Part shown: positions 1-8,355 of the stretch, piece after piece
Numbering within the stretch: position 1 is the first letter of the stretch
How the letters are laid out: the number at the start of each line of letters is the position of its first letter
Assembly: GCA_031269735.1 (NCBI GenBank)
Contig: JAISYS010000043.1
Span: 1-46,255, forward strand
DNA length: 46,255 nucleotides
From: Candidatus Endomicrobiellum cubanum
Lineage (GTDB): Bacteria > Elusimicrobiota > Endomicrobiia > Endomicrobiales > Endomicrobiaceae
Direction of reading: 5' to 3'
The notes under the pieces: model-generated
What the model saw: only the letters and a program-made list of their open reading frames with translations
The model's database searches: none
What the model was told of the DNA's origin: nothing
Made by a program: the position numbers and the translations under genes

Positions 1-141
1 CCAAGGGGAAGAATAAACATCTATTTTCCCACACTCAGGATTAGAAGAGTCAGTAATAGTACTATTGCCAGAGATGTTGTAATTAGGACTATTAGTGATA
101 TTAATAATTTGAGCAAAAGCAAAGGAATATTTGTTAATTTG
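1..141 (-). pseudogene. N-terminal stump of a secreted protein, runs off left edge
   Basis: A minus-strand frame is open from 141 to the window edge. It reads as the end of a signal peptide (SFAFA|QIINITNSPNYN) followed by an Asn/Ser/Thr-rich stretch (NISGNSTITDSSNPECG), the style of bacterial surface or autotransporter proteins. No usable ATG lies in this frame: a TAG at 142-144 closes it upstream, and the nearby ATG is in another frame. The 5' end therefore looks frameshifted. The family cannot be named from 47 codons. A chance open frame is possible, but the peptide looks protein-like. Confidence 0.3.
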
Positions 142-145
142 CTAT

Positions 146-167
146 AATCATAATGTTTATTATGATT
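146..167. promoter_or_regulatory. AT-rich perfect palindrome with T-run
   Basis: AATCATAAT and ATTATGATT form a perfect 9 bp inverted repeat around a 4 nt loop, followed by seven T residues. It overlaps a TATAAT at 143-148 and lies about 40 bp before the next plus-strand gene. It could be a weak terminator or a palindromic operator; the sequence alone does not decide. Confidence 0.35.
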
Positions 168-205
168 AATTTTTTTACTAGATTGATTGATAAATCGAGG
201 GGTAC

Positions 206-916
206 ATGGAAAATTTGAGACAACATTTGGAAATGTTATATGATTTACAAAGTTATGATAATAAAATAAATAATTTAAACAAACAGATACAGGAAGCTAT
301 TCTAGATATTGAAAGAAAAAAGGAAGATTTACAAAATAGACGTACAGAACTAGATAACATAAAAAGGTCTTTTGTTGAAATAAATTCTATAAAGAAAGAA
401 AAAGAGGCATTTCTTAATTCTAAGGAAGAATTAATATCTAGACATTCTCTAGAATTAAATACAGTAAAATCTAATGAAGTATATAAAGCTCTTCTATTAG
501 AAATAGAAAAAATTAAAGCAGATAAAAGTATAATTGAAGATGAAATTTTGCAACTTATGGATACAGTTGATAAAGAAGCTTTAGTTATAAAAAATTTAGA
601 AAAAGACTTTCAAGATTTTGATAGCAAAATAAAAAGAGATATTTTAGAAATAGAATCTTTAATTGAAAATAAAAAAAAAGAAATAGCAATAGTGGAAGTT
701 GATAGACAAAAACAAGAATCTAAAATAAATAAGTCTATATTTTTGCAGTATGAAAGGTTGAGGGAGGGACGTGATGGAATTGGTCTTGTTTTAGTTGATG
801 GAGAAAGTTGTGGAGCTTGTGGTATGGTTTTAAGACCACAGTTAATTAACCAAGCTCAAAAAGCACAAGAATTAGTTTTTTGCGATAATTGTTCTAGAAT
901 ATTGTTTAAAAAATAA
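206..916 (+). CDS. Coiled-coil C4 zinc-ribbon protein (PF02591 type)
   Basis: This 236-residue protein has a long charged heptad-rich coiled coil (about residues 5-180) and a C-terminal four-cysteine zinc ribbon, CGAC then CDNC about 22 residues later. That architecture matches the bacterial zf-RING_7/DUF164 family, a predicted nucleic-acid-binding group of unknown exact role. The ATG at 206 follows a GAGGGG ribosome binding site. The RNase P RNA gene starts about 30 bp after its stop. Length and Cys spacing are normal, so it should be intact. Binding to RNA or DNA is inferred from the family only. Confidence 0.8.
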   Translation: MENLRQHLEMLYDLQSYDNKINNLNKQIQEAILDIERKKEDLQNRRTELDNIKRSFVEINSIKKEKEAFLNSKEELISRHSLELNTVKSNEVYKALLLEIEKIKADKSIIEDEILQLMDTVDKEALVIKNLEKDFQDFDSKIKRDILEIESLIENKKKEIAIVEVDRQKQESKINKSIFLQYERLREGRDGIGLVLVDGESCGACGMVLRPQLINQAQKAQELVFCDNCSRILFKK

Positions 917-948
917 AAAAGTTTTTATAGAGATCAAAATACTCCTAT

Positions 949-1298
949 AAAGATGGGTATGCAATCGCTTTATGCTATAGTTTAATTACTATAGATGTAA
1001 AGAGGAAAGTCCGAACTTTAACTATGTATATTAATTATGCATAGTAAACGGTAATAGGTAATCCCTATCGCTTGTAAGAGTAGAGGTGCGAACAGAGACG
1101 CTTTTTATAGAAATGTAAAAAGTATCCTTGTAATAGGATAAGTTTTGTAGTAATACAAAATGTGAAACGGCTAAATCCTTACCGGAAAGCAAGGCTGAAT
1201 TTTGGCCGCTTGATCGTTAAAAGCGATTTTAACGACAGAGAAATGATTGCACTTTTAATTATTATTAAAAGACAGAATTCGGTGTACAATCCATCTTT
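949..1298 (+). ncRNA. rnpB: RNase P RNA
   Basis: The region carries the universal bacterial RNase P RNA blocks. These are GAGGAAAGTCCGAAC near 1001, the ACAGAGAAATGATTGCAC block near 1235 and the 3' ACAGAATTCGGTGTACAA block near 1272. The ends pair as P1: AAAGATGG at 949-956 with CCATCTTT at 1291-1298. This ribozyme removes 5' leaders from tRNA precursors. The length of about 350 nt is typical. Exact ends are inferred from the P1 helix. Confidence 0.93.
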
Positions 1299-1329
1299 AA
1301 TTAGGCAATAGTTTTAAAGGTATGATTTT

Positions 1330-1683
1330 ATGGAAATAGTTATTTGTATAGTTACAGGTTTTTTGGGCGGTTTTTTTGGTGGTATTTTTGGTGTGGGTGG
1401 AGCAAGTGTTTTAATCCCTCTCATGCTTATACTTTTAAAAATGAGTCAACATCAGGCTCAAGGGACGTCTCTTGCTGTAATAGCTTTAAGTTTTTTTTCT
1501 ATGCTAGTATATTATAAAAAGGGGCATGTAAACCTTACAGTAGCTGCTTTAATAGGACTGGGATTTGTGATAGGCGGTTTTTTTGGTGCGAGCATTGCTG
1601 ATATGTTGCCAGAAAATATTTTAAAGAAATGTTTTGCAGTAGTACTTTTATTTACTGCCGTAAAAGTATTTATATCCAAATAA
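1330..1683 (+). CDS. Half-size TauE/SafE (TSUP) membrane permease
   Basis: The 117-residue protein is almost wholly hydrophobic, with about four predicted membrane spans. It opens with the glycine-rich TauE/SafE signature (GGFFGGIFGVGGASVLIPLML, about residues 13-33). The family exports sulfite, organosulfonates or other small anions. Full-length members have about 240 residues, so this is one repeat unit; half-size members exist and may act as dimers. The ATG is preceded by AAAGG about 9 nt upstream. No partner half is present in the window, so a truncated relic is also possible. The substrate is unknown. Confidence 0.7.
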   Translation: MEIVICIVTGFLGGFFGGIFGVGGASVLIPLMLILLKMSQHQAQGTSLAVIALSFFSMLVYYKKGHVNLTVAALIGLGFVIGGFFGASIADMLPENILKKCFAVVLLFTAVKVFISK

Positions 1684-1697
1684 GGTCTTAACAATAA

Positions 1698-2573
1698 ATG
1701 TATCATATTTCTGTAATGCCTTTAGAAGTATCAAGTTATTTAGTTAATAAGTTAGATGGTTTATACGTTGATTGTACTTTCGGTGGTGGAGGACACACTT
1801 CTTATCTTCTTGATAAATTTCCTAACATAAAAATTATTGCTTTTGACTGGGATGAAGATGCTTCTAATCAATTTGTTGAAAATAAAAAAGACTTTGACAA
1901 CAGAGTAACTTTTATAAGAGACAACTTCAAAAATATTAAACAAGCTCTATCAAACATAGATGTTTACAAAGTTGATGGTATTTTAGCTGATATAGGGGTT
2001 TCATCTAAGCAATTTGATGATTTGTCTAGAGGATTTTCTTTTAATGCTAATGTTTTAGACATGAGAATGGATATAAGAAACCCATTGACAGCCAAAGAAG
2101 TAATTAACACTTATTCTAGTAAAGATTTAGCAGATATTTTTTATAAATATGGGCAAGAATATAGGTCAAGGCAGATTGCAGATGCTATTTGCGTTAGAAG
2201 GCAAAGAGGTCTAATAAATACAGCTATAGAATTACGTGATATAGTATGTAGTGTTAAAAGGCAAGAAGGGAAAGTAAATCCTGCTACAAAAGTGTTTCAA
2301 GCTTTAAGGATATTTGTTAACGATGAACTTTCAAATTTAGATAATTTGTTGTTAAATATTCCAGAAGTTTTAAATCCCTATGGGCGCGCTGTGGTGATAA
2401 GTTTTCATTCTCTTGAAGATAGAATAGTTAAATTAAATTTTAAACAAAATGCAGATAATAAAATTTATAAAATACTTACTAAGAAAGTTGTTACAGCTAG
2501 TGACGAAGAGATAAAAAGAAATCCTAGAAGTAGAAGCGCAAAAATAAGAGTATGTGAGAAGACTGATGCATAA
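1698..2573 (+). CDS. rsmH: 16S rRNA (cytosine1402-N4)-methyltransferase RsmH/MraW
   Basis: This SAM-dependent enzyme methylates N4 of C1402 in 16S rRNA and is usually the first gene of a dcw cluster. The 291-residue length is slightly short but within the family range. Visible motifs are the SAM-binding DCTFGGGGHTSYLL (about 25-38), DGILADIGVSSKQFD (about 93) and the C-terminal SFHSLEDRIVK (about 235). Its end overlaps the start of the FtsL-like gene, as expected in this operon. It appears intact. Confidence 0.95.
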   Translation: MYHISVMPLEVSSYLVNKLDGLYVDCTFGGGGHTSYLLDKFPNIKIIAFDWDEDASNQFVENKKDFDNRVTFIRDNFKNIKQALSNIDVYKVDGILADIGVSSKQFDDLSRGFSFNANVLDMRMDIRNPLTAKEVINTYSSKDLADIFYKYGQEYRSRQIADAICVRRQRGLINTAIELRDIVCSVKRQEGKVNPATKVFQALRIFVNDELSNLDNLLLNIPEVLNPYGRAVVISFHSLEDRIVKLNFKQNADNKIYKILTKKVVTASDEEIKRNPRSRSAKIRVCEKTDA

Positions 2574-2817
2574 ATCGTTTTTTTTCATTTTGCTTTTAAT
2601 TATTAGTGTTTTTGTGTATTTGTGGCAACAAAACACTTCACTGAGATTTGCATATAAAATAAGCGCTTTACAAACAGAGTATAATAATATTATTGCTGAG
2701 AACGATAATTTAAGATTGAAAATAAATTCTATGCTAGCTCTTGAAAAAATGTATAAAATAGCTAAAGATAAAAATTTTATTACCGCAGATGAACAAAATA
2801 TAGTATATATTGAATAA
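2554..2817 (+). CDS. ftsL: FtsL/DivIC-like septum protein
   Basis: This 87-residue bitopic protein has a short cytoplasmic tail, one membrane span (about residues 8-25) and a predicted extracytoplasmic coiled coil. That is the architecture of FtsL, which joins FtsB/FtsQ in activating septal peptidoglycan synthesis. Sequence identity in this family is always low, so the call rests on architecture and on its place between rsmH and ftsI. The GTG at 2554 overlaps rsmH by 20 bp. An ATG at 2566 with GAGAAG just upstream is an equally good start, giving 83 residues. Confidence 0.75.
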   Translation: MRRLMHKSFFFILLLIISVFVYLWQQNTSLRFAYKISALQTEYNNIIAENDNLRLKINSMLALEKMYKIAKDKNFITADEQNIVYIE

Positions 2818-2830
2818 ATTTGAATGTAAA

Positions 2831-4552
2831 ATGAGAAGAAATATAAAAAAACATATTAACAGAAAGACTGTTTTAGTGCTTATGGTACTGGCAGTTTTTT
2901 TTCTTTTATTTACAAAGCTTGTATATATACAAATTTTTTTACATGATAAAATACGTTGCAATGTTGATAAGATGGTAAATCGTCAAATTGTTGAAATCTC
3001 AAAGCGAGGGGATATTTTAGATACAAAAGGTAATATACTTGCTACAAGTGTAAAAAAATATAATATTTTTTTAGATCCACAAGTTATAGAAGACTTTTCT
3101 AATGTAAAGGATAGTTTATTCACAAATGGAATACAAATTAAAGAGAAAGATTTAAATGATTTTGGAAATAGGGCTTATGTTCCTATTGTTTATAATGTAG
3201 ATTCTAGTATAGCAGATAATATAAGGAGTACGAAATTAAAAGGTGTTGGCTTTGAAAGTAAATATGTTAGGAGTTACCCGGAAGGGAAAATGCTTTCTAA
3301 TATTTTAGGTATAACTGGATGTGATGGTAACGGTTTAGAAGGAATAGAAAAGATATGTAACAATTGTCTTTTAGGAAGTCGTGTTACGTCAAATATGCAT
3401 AGAGATGGAAGAGGCTATATAATACAGAATAAAGTTATTGACCAATCCAAAATTTGCGGACAAAATGTAATTTTAAGTATAGATAGAAATATACAATATA
3501 TAGCAGAACAAGGGCTCAGAAAAAGTTTTGAAAAATATCAAGCAAAAAAAGCTATATGCATTGTACAAAATCCCAAAACAGGTAGTATTTTAGCTATGGT
3601 GTCTTTACCTGATTTTGATCATTTAGAAAAAATTAAAGACTTAAAAGTTTTAAGAAATGCTGCAATTAGTGATATATATGAACCTGGATCCACATTTAAA
3701 ATAGTTACAGTTGCATCAGCTTTAGAGGAAGGAAAAGTTAAACTTTCAGATACTTTTTATTTAGAAAATGGAAAACTTAAAATAGCAGATCACATAATAA
3801 AAGACGACCATAAAATAGATGGGATGGTATCTTTAAGTAGAGTTATGGAGATGTCTTCTAATATTGCTATGGTTAAAATTGCAAAAAAGTTGGGGAACAA
3901 TGATTTTTATGAATATATAAGAAAGTTTGGTTTTTATTCTCTAACAGGTATTGATTTGCCTGGTGAAGCAAAAGGACTTTTGTTAGATATAAAAGAGTGG
4001 AATGCTTTAACGCTTCCAACAATTTCTTTTGGACAGGGTATAGGTGTGACTGCTTTACAGATGATAAATGCTTTCAGTGCTATTGCAAATGATGGTGTAC
4101 TTTTAAAGCCTTATATAGTTCAAAAAATATGTAACTGTAATGATGACAGCCCTCAAAAAATTTTTAATCCTATGGAAATAAGAAGAGTAGTTTCTAAAGA
4201 AACAGCGTATACGATAAAAAAAATATTAAAAAACGCTGTTGATTTAGGAACAGGAAAAAGTGCAAAAGTTAAAGGATATACTGTAGCTGGTAAAACTGGT
4301 ACTGCTCAGAAGATAGATCCGTTAACAAAAACATATTCTAAAAAATTTTACACGGCTTCTTTTTGTGGGATGCTGCCAGCCATGGAGCCTGAATTTGTTA
4401 TACTTGTGATAATTGATGAGCCGAAAGGTCAAAGTTATTATGCTTCTTCTGTAGCATCCCCGGTTTTTGCTTCTATTGCACAATCTATTGCACAGTACCT
4501 AGAAATTCCTAAGGATGATTTAGGTGATAAAAAGGTAAACAGAAAGTTTTAG
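2831..4552 (+). CDS. ftsI: Division transpeptidase FtsI (class B penicillin-binding protein)
   Basis: FtsI cross-links septal peptidoglycan in the periplasm. The protein has an N-terminal membrane anchor (about residues 12-37), a pedestal region, then the transpeptidase domain. All catalytic boxes are present: SxxK as STFK at about residue 287 (nucleophile serine), SxN as SSN at about 342, and KTG as KTGT at about 488. At 573 residues it has the usual length. I chose the ATG at 2831; a TTG at 2810 would add seven residues and overlap ftsL. murE normally follows directly, but here about 3.8 kb of unrelated, mostly broken genes intervene. Confidence 0.93.
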   Translation: MRRNIKKHINRKTVLVLMVLAVFFLLFTKLVYIQIFLHDKIRCNVDKMVNRQIVEISKRGDILDTKGNILATSVKKYNIFLDPQVIEDFSNVKDSLFTNGIQIKEKDLNDFGNRAYVPIVYNVDSSIADNIRSTKLKGVGFESKYVRSYPEGKMLSNILGITGCDGNGLEGIEKICNNCLLGSRVTSNMHRDGRGYIIQNKVIDQSKICGQNVILSIDRNIQYIAEQGLRKSFEKYQAKKAICIVQNPKTGSILAMVSLPDFDHLEKIKDLKVLRNAAISDIYEPGSTFKIVTVASALEEGKVKLSDTFYLENGKLKIADHIIKDDHKIDGMVSLSRVMEMSSNIAMVKIAKKLGNNDFYEYIRKFGFYSLTGIDLPGEAKGLLLDIKEWNALTLPTISFGQGIGVTALQMINAFSAIANDGVLLKPYIVQKICNCNDDSPQKIFNPMEIRRVVSKETAYTIKKILKNAVDLGTGKSAKVKGYTVAGKTGTAQKIDPLTKTYSKKFYTASFCGMLPAMEPEFVILVIIDEPKGQSYYASSVASPVFASIAQSIAQYLEIPKDDLGDKKVNRKF

Positions 4553-4581
4553 GATCATGAAAACATTGTTTAATCGTACCA

Positions 4582-4615
4582 AAATGATACAATTATGACA
4601 TAAAAATGATACAAA
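4582..4615. promoter_or_regulatory. Two direct repeats upstream of the Fic remnant (possible operator)
   Basis: AAAATGATACAA occurs at 4582-4593 and again at 4604-4615. The 22 bp period is about two helical turns, placing both copies on one face of the DNA, just before the broken Fic gene. Because that gene begins with a winged-helix domain, the repeats could be its operator. This is inference from spacing only. Confidence 0.3.
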
Positions 4616-4632
4616 TTGAGGGCATTTGTTAT

Positions 4633-5580
4633 ATGTACAGTAGGCGTCAAGATTTAATTTTAAATTATGTAAAAAAACAAAAAACAGCTTCTAGAAATGA
4701 CATTCAAGCATATATATCTAAAAGTATACCAACTAAAAACTCAAAAGTTATTTAAATATTCTCATTCAAAACGGAAAAATTAAAAAAATAGGAAATACAA
4801 AAAATATAACTTATACGTATATTGTTTCACCAATTCTTGAACGAATAAACGTTGCAAAATATTTTAAAAGACATAGATGAACGCGTTTTAAAATCTAAAT
4901 ATTTTAATTTTGGACGCATTTACACAATTTGCTTACAGATAAGGAGAAACTAGAGCTTGCTAAGCTTAACGATCAGTATATAAAAAACAAAAATACATTA
5001 ACATCGACTTTATTGCAAAAAGAATTGGAACGGTTGACCATAGAATTTTCATGGAAATCATCTCAGATAGAAGGCAATACCTATTCTTTACTAGATACTG
5101 AACGTTTACTTAAAAAAATGTGCAAGCTAAAGGAAAAAAAACAGAAGAAACTATTATGATTTTAAACCATAAAAAAGCGCTAGATTTTATTTATGCAGAT
5201 CCTAGATATTTTAAACAATTATCCATTTCCAAAATAGAAGATGTCGACAGGTTAGTTGTCAATGAGCTTAATATTTATCTAGGATTAAGAAAAAATAGAG
5301 TTGGCATTACAGGGACAAATTATAGACCCATTGATAATATACATCAAATAAGACAATCTGTAGAACATCTTGTAGAAATAATCAATAAAACCAAAAACTC
5401 TCTTAAAAATCTCTAATTGCTATGTTAATGATTTCTTATATACAACCTTTTGAAGATGGTAACAAACGTTCGGCAAGAATATTAGGTAACGCTTTACTTT
5501 TAGCAAATGATTATTGTCCATTGTCATATAGTAGTGTTAATGAAACTGAATATAAAAAAGTATTTCTAAGATCTATCTAA
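4633..5580 (+). pseudogene. Fic-family protein with N-terminal winged helix, frameshifted
   Basis: Fragments in several frames together follow a standard Fic protein. Residues from ATG 4633 form a winged-helix segment (MYSRRQDLILNYV), ended by TAA near 4753. A segment around 4930-5155 holds the inhibitory-helix motif SSQIEG, matching (S/T)xxxE(G/N). The 5150-5416 segment ends near GITGTNYRPIDN. The tail from about 5417 has the Fic motif as QPFEDGNKRSARIL. Fic enzymes usually transfer AMP to proteins. At least four frame breaks or stops and a missing C-terminus (stop at 5580) show that it is dead. The Gln in place of the motif's first His also occurs, as far as I recall, in intact relatives, so it need not be decay. 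Confidence 0.8.
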
Positions 5581-5601
5581 TAAATGAAGATCTCTTACGG
5601 A

Positions 5602-5742
5602 TTAATGCTTAATTAGTTTTGTATTGAATATACCTAATGCTGCAAAACATACCGTTAAGTGTGCCTCTATGCTATCTCTTGTCTGATGGAACACTGGTCT
5701 TGCCATCAAATCACTCTTTGTCATCCTAAAGCTCCTTGACAT
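5602..5742 (-). mobile_element. C-terminal remnant of an IS4/IS1634-type transposase
   Basis: The last 46 codons of the open frame that ends at 5602 do not belong to TrpD. They read SFRMTKSDLMARPVFHQT then RDSIEAHLTVCFAALGI, the conserved C-terminal signature of DDE transposases of the IS4/IS1634 group. It is fused in frame to the end of the trpD remnant, so an insertion or deletion brought the two together. No inverted repeats or other transposase parts are visible beside it. The exact IS family is uncertain. Confidence 0.6.
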
Positions 5743-6732
5743 CTCTTTTAACTCATTTAACTTCTTAAGAGCTTTACCACTATCAATTATTTTTCTTGCA
5801 AGTTTTATGCCCTCTTTAAAGTCAGTTGCTTTACCACCAACCATTAACGCACCTGAAGCATTCAGAAGTATTGCATCTTTATGCGGACCTTTTATAGATC
5901 CATCAAACACACCTATTATTGTTTGTGCATTTACTTGAGGAGATCCTGTTTTAATATCTTCTAATGTGCAACGTGTTAACTCAAACAGTTCCGGAGAAAT
6001 TTCAAAACTTTTAATATTGCCATTTTTAAGTTGATTTATACGAGTTTTACCTAGAAGAGAAATTTCATCTAATCCGTCTAACCCATGTACAAACATTGCA
6101 TTTGTATAACCTATCTTTTTTGCAACGTATGAAACATCGTTTAAAAGCTTTGGTTTATATACTCCTAAGTAAATGACGTGGAGCAAAAGCTGGATTTATC
6201 AATGGTCCAATAATTGTGTAGAAAGTTGTTTTAATTCCAAGTTCTGCTTTAGGAGGTAAAACTTTACACATAACAGGAAGAAATAGAGGAGCATACAAAA
6301 CGCTATACCGATTTCTTCAATCATCTTTTTTACGTTTTCAGGAGTTAAATTGATATTTACACCTAAAGCCTCTAAAACGTCTGTGCTTCCTGACAAACTA
6401 CTGATGAACGACTTCCATGCTTTGCAATAGGAATACCACTTGCTGTCGCCACAATTGCTGTTGCTGTTGAAATGTTAAACGTAGATAATCCTGCAAGTGT
6501 CTATAAGGTCGGCATTTTGCTTGGTTTTAATAGGCACACAATTGTCGCTCATTGCCCGTGCCATATACGATATTTCTTTTAAATTTGTCCCTTTCGATTA
6601 AAAGGGCAACTTGGAACCCGGCAATTTGTGGGTCAGGTACTTTATTATCTGCAATTGCTTTAATTAAATTTGAAACTTCTTCTTGTGATAATTCTTGTTT
6701 AGTTTTAGCTTTCCTAAAATTGTTTTATACAC
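5743..6732 (-). pseudogene. trpD: Anthranilate phosphoribosyltransferase TrpD, frameshifted
   Basis: TrpD joins anthranilate to PRPP in tryptophan synthesis. The remnant starts at a GTG at 6732 with its own AAGGAG site (6740-6745). It continues through QELSQEEVSNLIKAIADNK and [19 protein letters not shown] (6199-6396 frame) to a long open C-terminal half with VHGLDGLDEISLLGKT and DAILLNASGALMVGGKA. At least four frame changes or stops separate the parts, and the GTGGD phosphate-binding region is scrambled. Its last residues are replaced by a transposase tail. It cannot make a full enzyme. Confidence 0.85.
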
Positions 6733-6745
6733 TTATATGCTCCTT

Positions 6746-7196
6746 TATCTCCCAAAACCCCATACGATATACGTTTAATGCTTGGCGTTTTATATCTTCT
6801 TGCTCCATAAAAATCTCGCATTCCATACCCATGATTGCTGCTATAGTTGCTGTTGCTACCCCATGTTGCCCTGCTCCAGTTTCAGCAATAACTCTTTTCT
6901 TTCCCATTTTTTTAGCAAGCAAAACTTGCCCTAAACAATTATTGATTTTATGCGAACCTGTATGGTTTAAGTCCTCGCGTTTAAGGTAAACCTTTGCTCC
7001 GCCTAAATCTTTATGTCACTTTTTCAGCATAATATAGAATAGATGGACGACCTGCATAATTTAACAACAAATCGTTTAATTCAGTTGTAAAGGCGCTGTT
7101 TTTATAATATTTATATGCTTTTTCAAGTTCTTGCACAGCCCATCATAAGCGTTTCGAGTATATACGTCCGCCATATTTACCAAATCGTCCTAACAT
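6746..7196 (-). pseudogene. trpB: Tryptophan synthase beta chain TrpB, N-terminal third only
   Basis: The start is a normal TrpB: MLGRFGKYGG at 7196, preceded by AAGGAGG and overlapping the trpF stop. Later fragments are [37 protein letters not shown] (with the PLP-lysine region) and [16 protein letters not shown]. Frames are broken several times, with in-frame stops. The sequence stops after about 125 residues ([10 protein letters not shown]), directly before the ribosome site of trpD. The remaining two thirds, about 270 residues, are deleted. The enzyme would condense indole with serine; this copy is dead. Confidence 0.88.
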
Positions 7197-7756
7197 AAAT
7201 TTGTTAACCTCCTTACTTTATTTTCATCTAGTTTTCCATTTGTTCTTGCGCCGGATAAAACATCAATAGCCCAATGGTTATAGGTAATTGCAAGTTTTGC
7301 ATTTTCAATAGTAATTCCATCAGCCAGTATAAATGGTTTATTGATATTGCTTAACAAAGTCCAGTCAAACATTTTGCCTTGTCCACCTATGCCTCCATCA
7401 AAAAGTATAAAATCTGCAACTGTATCAAAATTTATATCCTTTTGCGACTCAACTTTAATACCTTTAATAACCGGGACATTAACACTTTTTTTTGCTTTAA
7501 CAATAAAGTCTTCGTCTTCATGAATTTGCACCATATCAACAAATTTACTGACTTCTATAATTTCGTCTATCATATTGCCTCTAAATACAGCGATCGTTTT
7601 TATTTTAGGAGACAATTTGGTCAATAAGACTTTTACATAGCTAACCGACACATGCCATCGCGAATCAGCAAATACAAACCCTACAAACCTGGGAAACGTT
7701 TTATTTAATATTTCAATTTCTTTTATAGTTTTTATTCCACATACTTTAAGTTGCAT
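7190..7756 (-). CDS. trpF: Phosphoribosylanthranilate isomerase TrpF
   Basis: TrpF isomerises phosphoribosylanthranilate, the third step of tryptophan synthesis. The 188-residue frame is complete and starts at the ATG at 7756 behind AAGAGG. It shows the KVCGIK N-terminus with catalytic Cys, the GGQGKMFDW loop, FILADGI and the phosphate-binding DVLSGARTNG. Several motif positions differ from the usual form: GFVFADSRWHVS for GFVFAPxSPRxV, and DVLSG for DVSSG. The protein may be starting to decay. It is the only unbroken enzyme gene left in this trp operon and follows the attenuator directly. Confidence 0.85.
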   Translation of the reverse strand: MQLKVCGIKTIKEIEILNKTFPRFVGFVFADSRWHVSVSYVKVLLTKLSPKIKTIAVFRGNMIDEIIEVSKFVDMVQIHEDEDFIVKAKKSVNVPVIKGIKVESQKDINFDTVADFILFDGGIGGQGKMFDWTLLSNINKPFILADGITIENAKLAITYNHWAIDVLSGARTNGKLDENKVRRLTNLC

Positions 7757-7779
7757 AAATCCTCTTAAAAAATAAAAAT

Positions 7780-7809
7780 GACGCAAAAGGCACATACTAC
7801 CCTTGCGTC
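7780..7809 (-). terminator. Second hairpin between trp attenuator and trpF
   Basis: On the minus strand GACGCAAGG (7809-7801) pairs with CCTTTTGCGTC (7790-7780), with a 2 nt bulge, followed by ATTTTTATTTTTT. It looks like a second weak terminator in tandem. Its 3' arm (TTTTGCGT) can also pair with the 5' arm of the first terminator (ACGCAAA), so it could take part in alternative pairing. No function is shown. Confidence 0.45.
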
Positions 7810-7810
7810 A

Positions 7811-7850
7811 AATAATAAAAAAACGCAAAGTGAGCGGATCACTTTGCGTT
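7811..7850 (-). terminator. trp attenuator terminator
   Basis: A perfect 12 bp stem (7822-7833 with 7839-7850) and a 5 nt loop are followed, in the minus direction, by an uninterrupted T-run and a T-rich tail. This is a canonical intrinsic terminator. It lies 26 bp after the stop of a Trp-rich leader peptide and 66 bp before trpF, the arrangement of transcription attenuation by ribosome stalling. Confidence 0.88.
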
Positions 7851-7875
7851 ATGTATAATTGGTTTAATTTATATA

Positions 7876-7965
7876 TCAATCATCCGTAGGCAAAAACCGC
7901 CCAAGCACATGCCAAGTACGCCACCAACAACCTCGGCCATTAACTACATATGCGATTTTTACCAT
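7876..7965 (-). CDS. trpL: trp operon leader peptide
   Basis: A 29-codon frame, MVKIAYVVNGRGCWWRTWH followed by VLGRFLPTDD, holds three tryptophan codons within five positions (WWRTW). It starts 42 bp after the -10 element of a strong promoter and ends 26 bp before a perfect terminator hairpin. Scarce charged tRNA-Trp would stall the ribosome at these codons and favour an antiterminator, opening the operon. GGAG and AGGGA sequences lie upstream of the ATG. The call rests on Trp codon density and placement, because leader peptides are not conserved in sequence. Confidence 0.85.
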   Translation of the reverse strand: MVKIAYVVNGRGCWWRTWHVLGRFLPTDD

Positions 7966-8006
7966 TGATAATTTCCCTGCAAATCTCCTTTTACAAATAT
8001 GTCACA

Positions 8007-8034
8007 AATATAATATAAAATTAAAATTTGTCAA
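8007..8034 (-). promoter_or_regulatory. trp operon promoter
   Basis: Read on the minus strand, TTGACA (8034-8029), a 16 bp spacer and TATATT (8012-8007) form a near-consensus sigma-70 promoter. It faces the leader peptide and attenuator. Confidence 0.75.
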
Positions 8035-8250
8035 CACACACAACGTGACTCAGGCCCCATATTAACATATAATTCTGGCGGTTTTTTTTGCTACTTGTTT
8101 GAGACCAAACAAAAAATTTTTAAGTATTATTTAGAAAATTTTAAATCTTTTTTTAATTGCAAACAAGGTTTCATGAATTAAATTTTGTAAAACAATTTCA
8201 ATAAAAAAATTAAAAAGGTATAATGTAAACAATAACGCAAGCATTTATAA

Positions 8251-8355
8251 TATCAATGGAATACTAGCAAGGAAGACGAATACGATAAGCCATGGATAGA
8301 TAACATGAAAGTGTATCCAGAAGCAAGCAAGGCAAAGCTAAAATTATTGGAATAA
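8251..8355 (+). other. Unrecognised short reading frame just before murE
   Basis: A 34-codon frame without an ATG start reads, near its end, KPWIDNMKVYPEASKAKLK. Its stop lies 3 bp before the murE ATG, the spacing of translationally coupled genes. It may be the 3' end of whatever gene preceded murE before the cluster was interrupted. It does not resemble the C-terminus of the FtsI present here. A TATAAT at 8219-8224 may be a murE promoter element, though no good -35 is visible. The rest of 8040-8250 holds only AT-rich sequence that I cannot assign. Confidence 0.25.

Noticed and set aside
6552-6989. 145-codon plus-strand ORF across the trp remnants
   Set aside because: The minus strand gives clear TrpB and TrpD homology over the same bases; the plus frame has no family features.
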